64,000 nucleotides of DNA from Streptomyces roseirectus (GTDB lineage: Bacteria > Actinomycetota > Actinomycetes > Streptomycetales > Streptomycetaceae). The stretch is taken from positions 6,160,001-6,224,000 of the forward strand of contig NZ_CP060828.1 of the NCBI RefSeq assembly GCF_014489635.1, given 5' to 3'. Shown here piece by piece: positions 44,790-53,797 of this stretch; positions within the stretch are counted from its first letter, which is position 1, and the number at the start of each line of letters is the position of its first letter. The notes beneath the pieces were generated by a model, which did no database searches, was not told the DNA's origin, and saw only the letters and a list, made by a program, of their open reading frames with translations. Made by a program: the position numbers and the translations under genes.

Positions 44790-46174
44790 CAGCCGCTCGC
44801 TTTCTCGTCGTCGGTCGGAGGGGACGGAGGGGTTGTAGGGGTTGTAGGGGAAACCCCTGAGCTCCCTGGTTGTGCGGCGCGCCCCGCGCCCGCCGCCTGC
44901 GGTACCCCCTGGGGGAGACCTGTGAGGGACACCGCCGGAGCTACGGCCTGCCGTACCACCCTGGTACGGGCGGTCGTCAGGGTCGCCCCGCCCGTGCGCC
45001 GCAGCCGCTGGGCGATCCGCGTCACGACGTGCCGGCACCACAGCCCCCACATCGCGCGGCCGGGGCCGGGGTCGTCTGGGGCGTGCCAGGCGAGTTCGCG
45101 CCCGTGGGGGGAGGGGCGCAGGGCGGCCAGGGGCGCGTAGTTCTCGACGACGAAGGCGCGGCCGGGGCGGGGCGCGCCCGCGGGGAGGGCGCGGTGGGTC
45201 AGGTCGAGGTGCTGCGCGCGGACCACGTCGAGGCCCGTCGCGTCGGTGAAGAGCCGGAACTGCGCGCCGGGGCGGGGGTTGAAGTCGAGGAGGTGGTAGC
45301 GGCCGGTGGCGGCGCAGCGCCGGAAGTCGAGGTCGAGGATGCCCCGGTAGCCGAGGTCGGCCGTCAGCCGCTCGGCGAGCGAGGTCACCGTCGCGTTCGG
45401 GACCCACTCGCCGACGGCCGTCAGACCCGCCCCGCGCGGCCAGGACAGCAGCTTGCGGCCGGGCCCGCCCGCGCGGACCGCCCCCGCGCGGTCGGCGTAC
45501 CCGTGGAAGAACCAGTCGAGGCCGGTGCCCGGCGCCAGGAACTCCTGGAGCAGCAGCCGGCACCCGGCGTCCTCCGTCCGCAGGTACAGCTCGCGCGCCT
45601 CCTGCGTGGAGCGCAGGACGACCGTGCTGCGCAGCCCGCTCCCGCCGGGCAGCAGCCACGGTCTGCTCCACTTCGCGACGACCGGCAGCCCGAGCCGCCA
45701 CGCGGCCTGCGCCGCCTGCGTCGCGCTCTCCGGGACGACCGTCTCGGGATGCGGGACGCCGGCCGCCCGGCACAGCCCCGCCAGCTCCGCCTTGTCCGCG
45801 ACCCGTTCGGGCAGCTCACCGGGTTGCTGCGGCAGCAGGTACGCGGGCGCCAGCTCCGCGCGCAGCCGGCTGACGGCGACCGCGCCGGCGTCGTCCATCG
45901 GGATGAGCACGGCGGGCCGCTCCACGCGCGCGGCGACCCGCAGCAGGACGGCGGCGATCTCCGCGTCGGCGGCCCCGGGCAGCGGCGGCGGATGCAGGCC
46001 GCGGACGAACCGCGAGCGGCCCACGGGGCTCCCCGTCACGTCCGCGACGAGGTGGACCTCGACCCCGGCGCGGCCGAGCGAGCGCACGGCACCCAGCGTT
46101 CCGTGGTGAAAGGGATTCCGGTCGATCCGCAGCAGCACTGCGGGGACGCGGGTGTCGAGCAGGGGCACGGGCAT
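44789..46174 (-). CDS. ATP-grasp family protein
   Basis: A 461-residue ATP-grasp enzyme, likely a carboxylate-amine or carboxylate-thiol ligase. Visible parts are an N-terminal Rossmann-like region (PAVLLRIDRNPFHHGTLGAVRSLGRAG), the ATP-binding central domain (ADKAELAGLCRAAGVPHPETV, VVAKWSRPW, LLLQEFLAPG), and the metal-binding FNPRPG motif (YHLLDFNPRPGAQFRLF near residue 300). The C-terminal 70 residues are low-complexity. It is the first gene of a two-gene leftward operon with the flavoprotein, and is divergent from the GH26-like gene over a region with a perfect palindrome. Confidence 0.8.
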   Translation of the reverse strand: MPVPLLDTRVPAVLLRIDRNPFHHGTLGAVRSLGRAGVEVHLVADVTGSPVGRSRFVRGLHPPPLPGAADAEIAAVLLRVAARVERPAVLIPMDDAGAVAVSRLRAELAPAYLLPQQPGELPERVADKAELAGLCRAAGVPHPETVVPESATQAAQAAWRLGLPVVAKWSRPWLLPGGSGLRSTVVLRSTQEARELYLRTEDAGCRLLLQEFLAPGTGLDWFFHGYADRAGAVRAGGPGRKLLSWPRGAGLTAVGEWVPNATVTSLAERLTADLGYRGILDLDFRRCAATGRYHLLDFNPRPGAQFRLFTDATGLDVVRAQHLDLTHRALPAGAPRPGRAFVVENYAPLAALRPSPHGRELAWHAPDDPGPGRAMWGLWCRHVVTRIAQRLRRTGGATLTTARTRVVRQAVAPAVSLTGLPQGVPQAAGAGRAAQPGSSGVSPTTPTTPPSPPTDDEKASG

Positions 46175-46271
46175 TCCTTCGGTTCGTTCACCGATGCGGA
46201 CGAATGGACCACTCGAAAGCCGTAACGGCGGTGGCGTACTTCCTTTTCGTATGACTTACATGTGACTGTCT

Positions 46272-46287
46272 GTCAGGAATTCCTGAC
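46272..46287. promoter_or_regulatory. Perfect 16-bp palindrome in divergent promoter region
   Basis: GTCAGGAATTCCTGAC is a perfect inverted repeat between the ATP-grasp gene (leftward) and the GH26-like gene (rightward), 60 bp before the latter's ATG. It is a strong candidate operator for both. CGTAAC at 46222-46227 nearby resembles a BldN -35 element but lacks a matching -10. Confidence 0.6.
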
Positions 46288-46346
46288 GCTGTCATAACGC
46301 GCGAATGGCGCGGTCATCACGCGTGTGAGTGGAGAAAGGAGCAGGC

Positions 46347-47723
46347 ATGACCCCACGAAAGCGACGCGCCCGGTCCCGGCGGCTGGCCGTCGTCGCGACG
46401 GCCGTCGTCGTATCGGCAGCCCTGGCCTCCGGTCCTGGTTTCGCCGCGGGTCCGGGGGTGGTGCAACGCGCCGATCCTCCCGCTCCCGCGTGGTGGGAGA
46501 GCGGCCGGTGGTCGGACGGCTGGTGGGGGGACGACGACGAGGACGCCGCCCAGACGCCCGCGCCGGCCCCCGCGGACCCCGTAGGACCCGTAGTACCTCC
46601 GGGCGACACGACGAGCCCGGCCCCGGTGCCCGCCCCCGTCCCCGCTCCCGCCCCGGCGAAGAAGTACCCCGCTTTCGGCGCCTACCTCGACTACGGCCCC
46701 CGCGGCGTCTCCCGCATGGCCGAGCTGAGCCGCTGGCTCGGCGGCTCGGAGCTGCGGGTCGGCCACACCTACCTGCCGGGCGACCGGTGGAGCAACATCG
46801 AGGGCGCCCCCGGCTTCCTCGACGTGTGGGCGGACTGGCGGCGCGAGAAGGCCGACCGGATGTTCGTCCTCAACGTGCCGATGCTGGAACGCAACGAGGA
46901 GGGCGTGCCCGACGCCGAGGTGCGCCGGATGCTGCGGCAGGGCGCCGCCGGCGAGTTCGATCACCACTTCAAGGCCCTGGCCGAACGCCTCGTCGCCCTG
47001 AAGGTGCCGGACACGGTGATCGTGCTCGGCTGGGAGATGAACGGCATCACGTACACCCATCGGTGCGGTCCGGACCCGGAGTCCTGGAAGAAGTACTGGA
47101 ACAGGATCGTCACCACCATGCGTGCGGTGCCGGGCCAGGAATTCAAGTTCGACTTCACGCCGAGCCGGGGCCGGGACGCCGTTCCGTGGACCCAGTGCTA
47201 TCCCGGTGACGCGACGGTCGACATCGTCGGAATGGACTCCTACGACCAGCCCACCGGCCGGACGTTCGACGAACAGGTGACAGAGCCCTACGGCCTCCAG
47301 GAACACGTGGACTTCGCGAAGTCCCACGGCAAGGCCATCTCCTATCCGGAGTGGGGGCTCTTCCGCAACGGCGACAACCCGGAGTACATGCGGCGCATGC
47401 TCGCCTGGATGGACGAGCACAAGCCGCTCTACAACACCGTCACCGACTACTGCCCGCACGGCGTGTGGCAGTGCGGCTCCAACCCGCGCTCCTCCGAGGT
47501 CTACCGCTCGGTCCTGTCCGGCCGGGTGGACGAGCCGGTGACGCCGGTCGAGCCGCCGGTCGAACCCCCGGTGGTCGTGCCTCCGGTGCAGCCCCCGGTC
47601 GAGCCGCAGCCCGAGCCTCAGCCTCAGCCGAACTGCTCGCCGGTGAACCTCGGCGACTGGGTCGAGCACTGGCTCGGCGGGAAGCTCTGCATCAAGTTCG
47701 ACTGGTTCTCCCGCAACCGGTGA
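46347..47723 (+). CDS. Secreted GH26-like glycoside hydrolase
   Basis: A 458-residue secreted protein with a signal peptide (residues 1-32), a Pro-rich linker (about 70-105), a catalytic TIM barrel, then a second Pro-rich linker and a short C-terminal tail with two cysteines. The candidate acid/base glutamate is in LGWEMNG (Glu230) and the nucleophile in YPEWGL (Glu335), as in GH26 beta-mannanases and related clan A enzymes. GGAGAAAGGAGC precedes ATG at 46347. It lies between the ATP-grasp operon and the polysaccharide gene run, so it could trim the polymer those genes make. Substrate inferred, not shown. Confidence 0.82.
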   Translation: MTPRKRRARSRRLAVVATAVVVSAALASGPGFAAGPGVVQRADPPAPAWWESGRWSDGWWGDDDEDAAQTPAPAPADPVGPVVPPGDTTSPAPVPAPVPAPAPAKKYPAFGAYLDYGPRGVSRMAELSRWLGGSELRVGHTYLPGDRWSNIEGAPGFLDVWADWRREKADRMFVLNVPMLERNEEGVPDAEVRRMLRQGAAGEFDHHFKALAERLVALKVPDTVIVLGWEMNGITYTHRCGPDPESWKKYWNRIVTTMRAVPGQEFKFDFTPSRGRDAVPWTQCYPGDATVDIVGMDSYDQPTGRTFDEQVTEPYGLQEHVDFAKSHGKAISYPEWGLFRNGDNPEYMRRMLAWMDEHKPLYNTVTDYCPHGVWQCGSNPRSSEVYRSVLSGRVDEPVTPVEPPVEPPVVVPPVQPPVEPQPEPQPQPNCSPVNLGDWVEHWLGGKLCIKFDWFSRNR

Positions 47724-47730
47724 CGGCGCC

Positions 47731-47787
47731 GGTGACGGCGGGCCCGCCTGAGAACCTGCGGCCAGGCTCTCAGGACCCGCCGTCACC
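47731..47787. terminator. Convergent terminator overlapping acetyltransferase stop
   Basis: GGTGACGGCGGG (47731-47742) pairs with CCCGCCGTCACC (47776-47787), with an inner CCTGAGA/TCTCAGG stem. It overlaps the last codons of the leftward GNAT gene and follows the GH26-like gene by 7 bp. Confidence 0.8.
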
Positions 47788-48876
47788 GGACCGCTCCCTG
47801 AAGGACTCCCAGCGGTGCAGCAGCTCCTTGCCGCGCCGCCGGGCCGCCACGTCGCACAGCGCCGCCGACAGCAGCGGCGCCGTGCGCCGCCGGGCCAGCA
47901 ACAGCCGCTGGTTGACGACGGGTTCGGGCCGCCAGTGGTGCTTGTACGGCTCGTTGCCGCGCAGCAGGCTCAAGGCCCCGCGCGTCCGCTCCCGGGTGTG
48001 CTCGGCGCACGCGTCCAGCAGCATCACCGCGACGTCCGCCTTCCGCTCCCGCAGCCTCGGATGCGCCCCGTACAGATAGCCCCCGGCCAACTCCCGTGAC
48101 AGCAGCGTGAGATCGACGGCGACGACGTCGTCGTCCAGCCGGAACTCGGTCACCACCGCGTCGCCCGAGCGCACCATCGGGCCGACCGACCTCACCAGGT
48201 GCTCGCAGAACCGCTGTCGCAGGTGCTCGGACGTCACCTTCCGGCCCTGCCACTGGAGTCGGTGCAGTTCCAGCAGGCGGCGCAGCGCCCCGTCCACCTC
48301 GTCCGGCGCGACGGCGCTGCGCTCGACGCCGAGCGAGGTCAGCTTGCGCAGCTTGGCGCGTACCCGCTGCGCCTTCGCCGACGGCAGCCGCGCGACCAGT
48401 TCCTCCATCGGGACGGCCGGCAGCTCCAGGCACACCGAGTCGCCGACCCGCCGCCTCGGCCCGCGCCAGTGCTCGTACACCCGCTCGACGGCGCCCCCCG
48501 GACGCACCTCGCGGAAGTCGATCAGCGCCGTGCGGGCCGCCGCCGCGAGCCCTTCGGTGAGCGCGACGACGGCCTCCTCGGCGCGCTCGTCGTCGACCAG
48601 GACGTCCCCGTAGTCGGAGATCGCCCCGCCCAGCGGCACCAGCGCGGGCAGCGGAGCGCGGACGGCCATCAGGGGCGCGACGGCGAGGAGTTGGCCGTCC
48701 GCCGCGCGCACGAGCAGCAGGCGCAGTCGGCCGCGCCTGCCGTACGAGAGCCACCAGGAGTGCAGCCAGGCGTGGCTCTGGAACGGGGTCGCCGTCGCAC
48801 AACGCCCGTACAGGTCGGCCCAGTCGGCGGCCAGCGCCGCGAACTCGGCCTCGTCCGTGACCAGTTCGGCCCTCAT
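47770..48876 (-). CDS. GNAT/CelD-like acetyltransferase of the exopolysaccharide cluster
   Basis: A 368-residue protein of the BioF2-like/FemAB-like GNAT superfamily often found in exopolysaccharide operons. It has a pair of GNAT folds: PFQSHAWLHSWWLSYG near residue 31, LLLVRAADGQLLAVAPLM near 53, then DVTSEHLRQRF-type helix and FRLDDDVVAVDLTLLSRELAGGYLYGAHPRLRERK (near 248-282), ending in SLLRGNEPYKHHW. Last gene of the leftward run, and overlaps the chain-length-type gene by 4 bp. It may acylate an amino sugar. Confidence 0.8.
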   Translation of the reverse strand: MRAELVTDEAEFAALAADWADLYGRCATATPFQSHAWLHSWWLSYGRRGRLRLLLVRAADGQLLAVAPLMAVRAPLPALVPLGGAISDYGDVLVDDERAEEAVVALTEGLAAAARTALIDFREVRPGGAVERVYEHWRGPRRRVGDSVCLELPAVPMEELVARLPSAKAQRVRAKLRKLTSLGVERSAVAPDEVDGALRRLLELHRLQWQGRKVTSEHLRQRFCEHLVRSVGPMVRSGDAVVTEFRLDDDVVAVDLTLLSRELAGGYLYGAHPRLRERKADVAVMLLDACAEHTRERTRGALSLLRGNEPYKHHWRPEPVVNQRLLLARRRTAPLLSAALCDVAARRRGKELLHRWESFRERSGDGGS

Positions 48877-49760
48877 CGCGCGCCGCGAGTGTCGGCGGCG
48901 AGGGCCGGGCCGGGGACGGGGGCGGCGGTCTTGGCGTCGTCGGGGGCGGCGGAGGAGGCGGTGGCGGCGGAGGTGTTGGCGGTGCCGGTGACACCGGCCG
49001 AGCCGGAGCCTCGCCCGGCCCGCCCCGCGTCGGCCCCCCGGCCTGCTCCGGCCGCCTTGCCGCCGCCGGCCGCCCTGCCTGCCCCAACTGCCTTGCTCTC
49101 CCCGCCTGTTCCGGCGGCCTCGTCCACCTCAGCCGCCCCCGCCGCTCCCGCCGCCCCGAACACCCCGTCAGCCCCGGCCCCCCGCCCCCGCTTGGGCCGC
49201 ACCAGCAGCACCAGCCCCCCCAGCAGCCCGCCCGCGCTCGCGCCGACCAGTCCGGTGACCGCCGGGGACTGCGAGGACGGCTCCGTCGGCTTCATCGCCC
49301 GTGCGAACGACTGGAGTTCGACGTTGGTGGTCTTCTCGGTGCCCTTCGCGTGCTGGGTCAGCGCCCGCGACACCGCGTTGGCCATGTCGGCGGCGAGGTC
49401 GGCGCGCCCCGAGGTCGCGGTGATCGAGACCATCGGCGCGTCCGGCGAGGTCGCCGTCCGCACGCTCGTCCGGAGCGTGTTCACCGGCACCCCGGCCCAG
49501 ACCTGCGCGTCCCCGAGCACCGCGAGCTGCGTCGCGACCCGGCCGTACGCCTGCGCGAAGCCCAGCGCGGAGGAGGGGTCGGACTTCTCGGCGGGGACGG
49601 CGACGACGTACGCGGTCGCCGTGTAGACGGGCGGCTTCAGCAGGCCGTACGAGCCGCCGGCCAGGCCGCCGACGAGGGCGCCGGCGGCGATCAGGGTCCA
49701 GGGCGGGAGGGCCTTGGCGCGGGCGAGGACGGCGGGGCGGCGGGAGGTGTTCTCGGTCAT
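48873..49760 (-). CDS. Wzz/chain-length-determinant-like membrane protein
   Basis: A 295-residue protein with the polysaccharide co-polymerase layout: an N-terminal helix (WTLIAAGALVGGLAGGSYGLL, residues 21-41), an extracytoplasmic domain rich in helix (DLAADMANAVSRALTQHAKGTEKTT), and a second helix (VTGLVGASAGGLLGGLVLLV, near 170-189). The C-terminal 100 residues are Ala/Gly-rich. No BY-kinase domain is present. These proteins set polymer length together with a Wzy polymerase. The start overlaps the glycosyltransferase gene as ATGA. Confidence 0.8.
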   Translation of the reverse strand: MTENTSRRPAVLARAKALPPWTLIAAGALVGGLAGGSYGLLKPPVYTATAYVVAVPAEKSDPSSALGFAQAYGRVATQLAVLGDAQVWAGVPVNTLRTSVRTATSPDAPMVSITATSGRADLAADMANAVSRALTQHAKGTEKTTNVELQSFARAMKPTEPSSQSPAVTGLVGASAGGLLGGLVLLVRPKRGRGAGADGVFGAAGAAGAAEVDEAAGTGGESKAVGAGRAAGGGKAAGAGRGADAGRAGRGSGSAGVTGTANTSAATASSAAPDDAKTAAPVPGPALAADTRGAR

Positions 49761-50890
49761 GTGGCGGTGGCTTTCTGGGGTGACGGGACGGAAAGGGTGG
49801 TCGTGTAGACGTCCATGAGCCGCGCGGCGCTGCGGGCGATGTCGTAGTGGCGGGCGGCCTCGGGCGGGGTGCGCGGGCCGCAAGTCGGGGGCCGGACCAA
49901 GGACTTGGCGAACGCCTCGGCGCTGCACGGGACTTGACGGGCGTCCGGCGCCTGCGACGGCAGGTCCTCGACCGCCGGGCACGACGCGTACCGCACCGGC
50001 AGCCCGGACGCCAGCGCCTCAACCACCGCCAAGCCAAAGGCTTCTTCGGGGGACGGCGACGCCAGGACGTCCATCGCGGACGTCAGCGACGGCAGGTCGG
50101 GGCCGGGGCCGCCGTCCGGGACGTACGGGCGCTCGCCGGTGAACAGGACGCGGTCGGCCACCCCGGCGTCGTGCGCGGTGCGCCGCAGCACGCTCTCCTC
50201 GGGACCGCCGCCGACCAGCAACAGCCAGTGGTCGTCCGGGAGTTGGGCCAGCGCCTCGATGACGACGTCGAAACGTTTCCCGGCGCTGAGGCGGCCGATG
50301 CCGCCGATCACGTACGCGTCCTCCGGCAGGCCCAGGCGGCGGCGGGTGCGGTGGCGGGCCACCGGGTCGAAGCGGAAGCGGGCCAGGTCGATGCCGTTCG
50401 GGACGACCTCGATGCGCGGTCCCGGCACGCCCCAGCGGCGCAGGCGGTCGGCGACCGTGGGGGAGACGGCGACCGTCGAACGGCCCAGCCGCTCACTCGC
50501 CAGGTACAGCGCGCGCACACCCCTGCTGAGGCCGCGGCCCTCCATCTGCGAGTCGCCCAGGGAGTGTTCGGTCGCGACGATCGCCTTCACCCCCGCGAGC
50601 CGGGCCGCGATCCTCCCGTACACGCAGGCGCGGTAGAGGTGGGTGTGGACGAGGTCGTAGCCGCCGTCCCTGATGTGCTTCACCAGCCTCGGCAGGGCGC
50701 CGAGATCCCGGTTGCCGGACATGCCGAGGTGCGTGACCCGGACGCCGTCCGCGATCAGCCCGTCGGCGACCGGGCCCGGGTTGGTGAGCGTGACGACGTC
50801 GCAGTCGACCGGCAAGTGCCGGATCAACAGCCGCAGTTGCTGCTCGGCGCCGCCGACGCCGAGGCCCGTGATGATGTGCAGCGCCCGCAT
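49757..50890 (-). CDS. Glycosyltransferase family 4
   Basis: A retaining GT-B glycosyltransferase of 377 residues. N-terminal motif GLGVGGAEQQLRLL (residues 8-21) and HTHLYRACVYGRIAARLAG, linker region with VVPNGIDLARF, and the donor site SPSPEEAFGLAVVEALASGLPV (near 280-301) with the two glutamates spaced by seven. It adds a sugar to the lipid-linked repeat unit. The ATG at 50890 or the GTG one codon upstream could be used; both overlap the deacetylase stop. Sugar and linkage unknown. Confidence 0.9.
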   Translation of the reverse strand: MRALHIITGLGVGGAEQQLRLLIRHLPVDCDVVTLTNPGPVADGLIADGVRVTHLGMSGNRDLGALPRLVKHIRDGGYDLVHTHLYRACVYGRIAARLAGVKAIVATEHSLGDSQMEGRGLSRGVRALYLASERLGRSTVAVSPTVADRLRRWGVPGPRIEVVPNGIDLARFRFDPVARHRTRRRLGLPEDAYVIGGIGRLSAGKRFDVVIEALAQLPDDHWLLLVGGGPEESVLRRTAHDAGVADRVLFTGERPYVPDGGPGPDLPSLTSAMDVLASPSPEEAFGLAVVEALASGLPVRYASCPAVEDLPSQAPDARQVPCSAEAFAKSLVRPPTCGPRTPPEAARHYDIARSAARLMDVYTTTLSVPSPQKATAT

Positions 50891-51630
50891 CACAACCCCT
50901 CCACCGGGCGCCGACGGAGCCTGTGCAGGCGGTACTTGAGGAACAGGCGGGCGGCGGTGTCGTTCTGGCCGACGTGCACGCGCGGCAGGGCGTGGACGCC
51001 GTTCAGGGCACCGGGGTCGATCGCGCAGGCGTAGGCGTAACCGGCGTCGCGGACGGCGGCCACGGCGCGCGCGTCGACCGTCCCGTAGGGGTAGCAGAAG
51101 CCGGTGACGGCGGTGTCCAGGAGCTCTTCGAGGCGGGCGCGGCTGTCCTGGGTCTCGGCCGCGAGCGTCCGGTCGTCGGCCTGGGTGAGGTCGACGTGGG
51201 TGAGGCCGTGGGAGCCGATCTCGACGCCCTGCGCCGCGGCCTCGCGGATGCCGTCGGCGCCCAGCAGGGGCTTGCGGGGGCCGAGGGGGTCCCAGGCGTT
51301 GTCGCCGGCGAGGCGGCCGGGGAGGACGAAGAGGGTCGCGGAGAAGCCGTGGGCGCGCAGGATCGGCAGGGCGCTGTCGACGAAGTCGGCGTAACCGTCG
51401 TCGAAGGTCAGGCCGATGAGGCCCCGGCGGTCGGGGGCCGCCAGCAACTCGGCCACGGAGACACCCCTGAGGCCGCCGCGCGCGAACCAGGCGAGCTGCG
51501 CGTCGAGGCGGTCGGGGGTGACGGTGATGCGGTACGGGTCGTCGGAGCAGTCGCCCACCGAGTGGTACATCGCCACCCAGGGAAGGGAGTTGAGGGTCGG
51601 CCGTCTCGGGGCCTCAACGGGAACGGACAT
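50890..51630 (-). CDS. Polysaccharide deacetylase (CE4)
   Basis: A 246-residue NodB-homology deacetylase. TFDDGYADF (near residue 74) carries the catalytic base and metal aspartate, and SHGLTHVDL (near 140) carries the metal histidines; YPYGTVDARAVAAV and LPRVHVG complete the set. It has no signal peptide, so it may act on the inner face or be exported another way. It would remove N-acetyl or O-acetyl groups from a sugar in the pathway. It overlaps the flippase gene by 17 bp. Confidence 0.9.
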   Translation of the reverse strand: MSVPVEAPRRPTLNSLPWVAMYHSVGDCSDDPYRITVTPDRLDAQLAWFARGGLRGVSVAELLAAPDRRGLIGLTFDDGYADFVDSALPILRAHGFSATLFVLPGRLAGDNAWDPLGPRKPLLGADGIREAAAQGVEIGSHGLTHVDLTQADDRTLAAETQDSRARLEELLDTAVTGFCYPYGTVDARAVAAVRDAGYAYACAIDPGALNGVHALPRVHVGQNDTAARLFLKYRLHRLRRRPVEGL

Positions 51631-53797
51631 GGGCTGCCAGCCTTCGGGATGCGGAACGGGCGGATCGGAGGACGGGGTCGACCCCCTGGGCGTCCAGCGC
51701 CCAGCCGAGGACGAGGAAGACGGCGGTCACGGTCAGCCCTCCGGCCACCGCGCCCGTCAGCGGACCCCCCTGGACATGGCCGGCCGCGTACGTGCCGAGG
51801 ACCGTCGCGACCAGCGCGGCCCGCACCGGCCTGCTCAACTCCCGCAGCACGCCCCGGACATGGACCGGGACGCTCCTCGGGCCGAGACCCGCGAGCAGGA
51901 CCAGCGCGGTGACGGTGATGCCGGCCGCGTTCGCCGCGGCGATGCCGGTGACCCCCCAACCGCCCACGGTCAGCGCGCCGATCCACGACGTCACCACGAT
52001 CCCCACGGCCATCGCGCCCACCGGGTACCAGCTCGCGCGGCCCGCCGAGAAGTACGAGCGGACCACGACGCCGGTGAGGGTCTGCCCCAGCAGGCCCAGC
52101 GCGTACACGCGCATCACCTGCGCGGTGGCGGCCGTGTCCTCGGAGGTGAACGCGCCTTTCTGGAACAGGAGTTGGATGATCTGCGGGGCGCACGCCACGA
52201 TCGCCGCCGTGCCCAGCAGGACGACGCAGGTCGCCAGCGCCAGGTCGCTCTCCACGCGCTTGCGGGCCCGCTCGGTGTCGCCCTCCGCGAGTGCCCGCGC
52301 GACCACCGGGAACGTCACGGTGACCAGCATCATCGACAGCAGCATCGGCATCTGCGCCACTTTCTGGGCGTAGTTGAGATGCGAGATGGCCCCCTCCGGG
52401 AGGCGCGAGGCGAGGAACCGCTCGATCAGCACCTGCGACTGGCGGCACAGCGCGAACAGCAGCACGGTCGCCAGCAGCGCCACGTCCAGCGCCTGCGGCT
52501 CCTGCTCCCCGCGCTTCTCCCGCAGCGCGGCCTTGCTGGTCAACTGCTTCAGCAGCGACGGCAGTTGGACGAGGACCATCAGCACGCCGCCGACCGCCAC
52601 GCCGACCGCCGCCGACCGCACCCCCCACCGGCCGCCCAGCACGAACATCCCGGTGATGATCCCGACGTTGTACGCCACGTAGATCGCCGCCGGCGCCCCG
52701 AACTTCCGGTGCGCCCGCAGCGCGGCGCTGCAGTACCCGGCGAGCCCGAAACTGACGACACAGGTCGCCGTGAGCCGCGTGCAGTCGACGGCGAGCCGCG
52801 GGTCGGGCAGCCCCGGCGCCAGCGCTCCCACCACCTGCGGCGCCAGCCCGATGACCAACGCCCCCACGCCGACGAACGCCAGCGACAGCTTGGGCAGCGT
52901 CCCCGCGACCAGCGCCCGCACCGGATCCCCCGACACCCCCCTCGCCCGGCTCGCCAACGCCGCACTGAACGCCGGGATCAACGCGAACGCCATCCCGTCC
53001 TCGATCAGCAACGTCGCCGCGAACTCCGGCACCGTCCACGCCACCAAGAACGCGTCCGTCTCCTCCCCCGCCCCGAACAACCGCGCCAACGCCTGATCCC
53101 GCACCAGCCCGAGCAACGACCCCGCGACCGAGAGAACCGCCGTGAGCACGGCCGCCTTGGCGAGGAACTTCCCGCTGGGATGCGAACCGGCACCCGAGCG
53201 GGCGGAGTTCTCCTGGCCGACGCCGGGAGCGACCAAGGCGCCCCTCCGTTCACCGGCGGGGGTGCTATCCGCAGCGTGGTTCTGTCCGCCGGTGAGGCTG
53301 GCGCCTGAGGCGCGCTCCCGTTCGCCGGCGAGCACGGTGTCGGAGGCGCGCTCCTGCGTGGCGGCAAGTGCGGCGGGCGCGGCGTGTTCCCGGTCGCTGG
53401 GGGGATTGACGGGGGCGCGACGTCGTTCGCCGGCGGGGGCGGCGTCTGCGGCGTGGTTCTGTCCGCCGGCGAGGTCGGCGCCTGAGGCGCGCTCCCGTGC
53501 GGTGGCAAGAGCGGCGGACGAGCTCCGGTCCCGCTCGCCGGTGGGCGCCCCGGACAGGTGGGACGGCCCGCTGGAGTCACCGGCACCGAGGCCCGTGTCG
53601 ATCGCCGGGGAGAGGGGGTGCTCGGGGGCCGGCTCGCCGGGGCCGACGCGCTCCGCGCCCGCCTCGTCGCCGGGCGTCCCGTCATCCCCCGCGCGCACAT
53701 CGGCCTCCGCTGCGTCGCCCGACCGCACGGACGGCACCGGCGCGGCTTCCCGCGCTGTGCCGTCCGTCCGGGGGGTCCGGGAGGGAGTCACCGTCAT
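51614..53797 (-). CDS. MurJ/MviN-family lipid flippase with long disordered N-terminus
   Basis: A 727-residue multi-pass protein. From about residue 190 it is a MurJ/Wzx-like MOP flippase: KAAVLTAVLSVAGSLLGLVRDQALARLFGAG, then a dozen or more helices with LLFALCRQSQVLIERFLASRLP and NYAQKVAQMPMLLSMM. In a polysaccharide operon it likely flips the lipid-linked repeat unit. The first 190 residues are a low-complexity Ala/Gly/Pro/Arg tail in which a block with GGQNHAAD(A/S)(A/T)PAGERR occurs twice. The start at 53797 overlaps the ligase gene as ATGA. An upstream shadow frame is ignored. Confidence 0.88.
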   Translation of the reverse strand: MTVTPSRTPRTDGTAREAAPVPSVRSGDAAEADVRAGDDGTPGDEAGAERVGPGEPAPEHPLSPAIDTGLGAGDSSGPSHLSGAPTGERDRSSSAALATARERASGADLAGGQNHAADAAPAGERRRAPVNPPSDREHAAPAALAATQERASDTVLAGERERASGASLTGGQNHAADSTPAGERRGALVAPGVGQENSARSGAGSHPSGKFLAKAAVLTAVLSVAGSLLGLVRDQALARLFGAGEETDAFLVAWTVPEFAATLLIEDGMAFALIPAFSAALASRARGVSGDPVRALVAGTLPKLSLAFVGVGALVIGLAPQVVGALAPGLPDPRLAVDCTRLTATCVVSFGLAGYCSAALRAHRKFGAPAAIYVAYNVGIITGMFVLGGRWGVRSAAVGVAVGGVLMVLVQLPSLLKQLTSKAALREKRGEQEPQALDVALLATVLLFALCRQSQVLIERFLASRLPEGAISHLNYAQKVAQMPMLLSMMLVTVTFPVVARALAEGDTERARKRVESDLALATCVVLLGTAAIVACAPQIIQLLFQKGAFTSEDTAATAQVMRVYALGLLGQTLTGVVVRSYFSAGRASWYPVGAMAVGIVVTSWIGALTVGGWGVTGIAAANAAGITVTALVLLAGLGPRSVPVHVRGVLRELSRPVRAALVATVLGTYAAGHVQGGPLTGAVAGGLTVTAVFLVLGWALDAQGVDPVLRSARSASRRLAAHVRSR

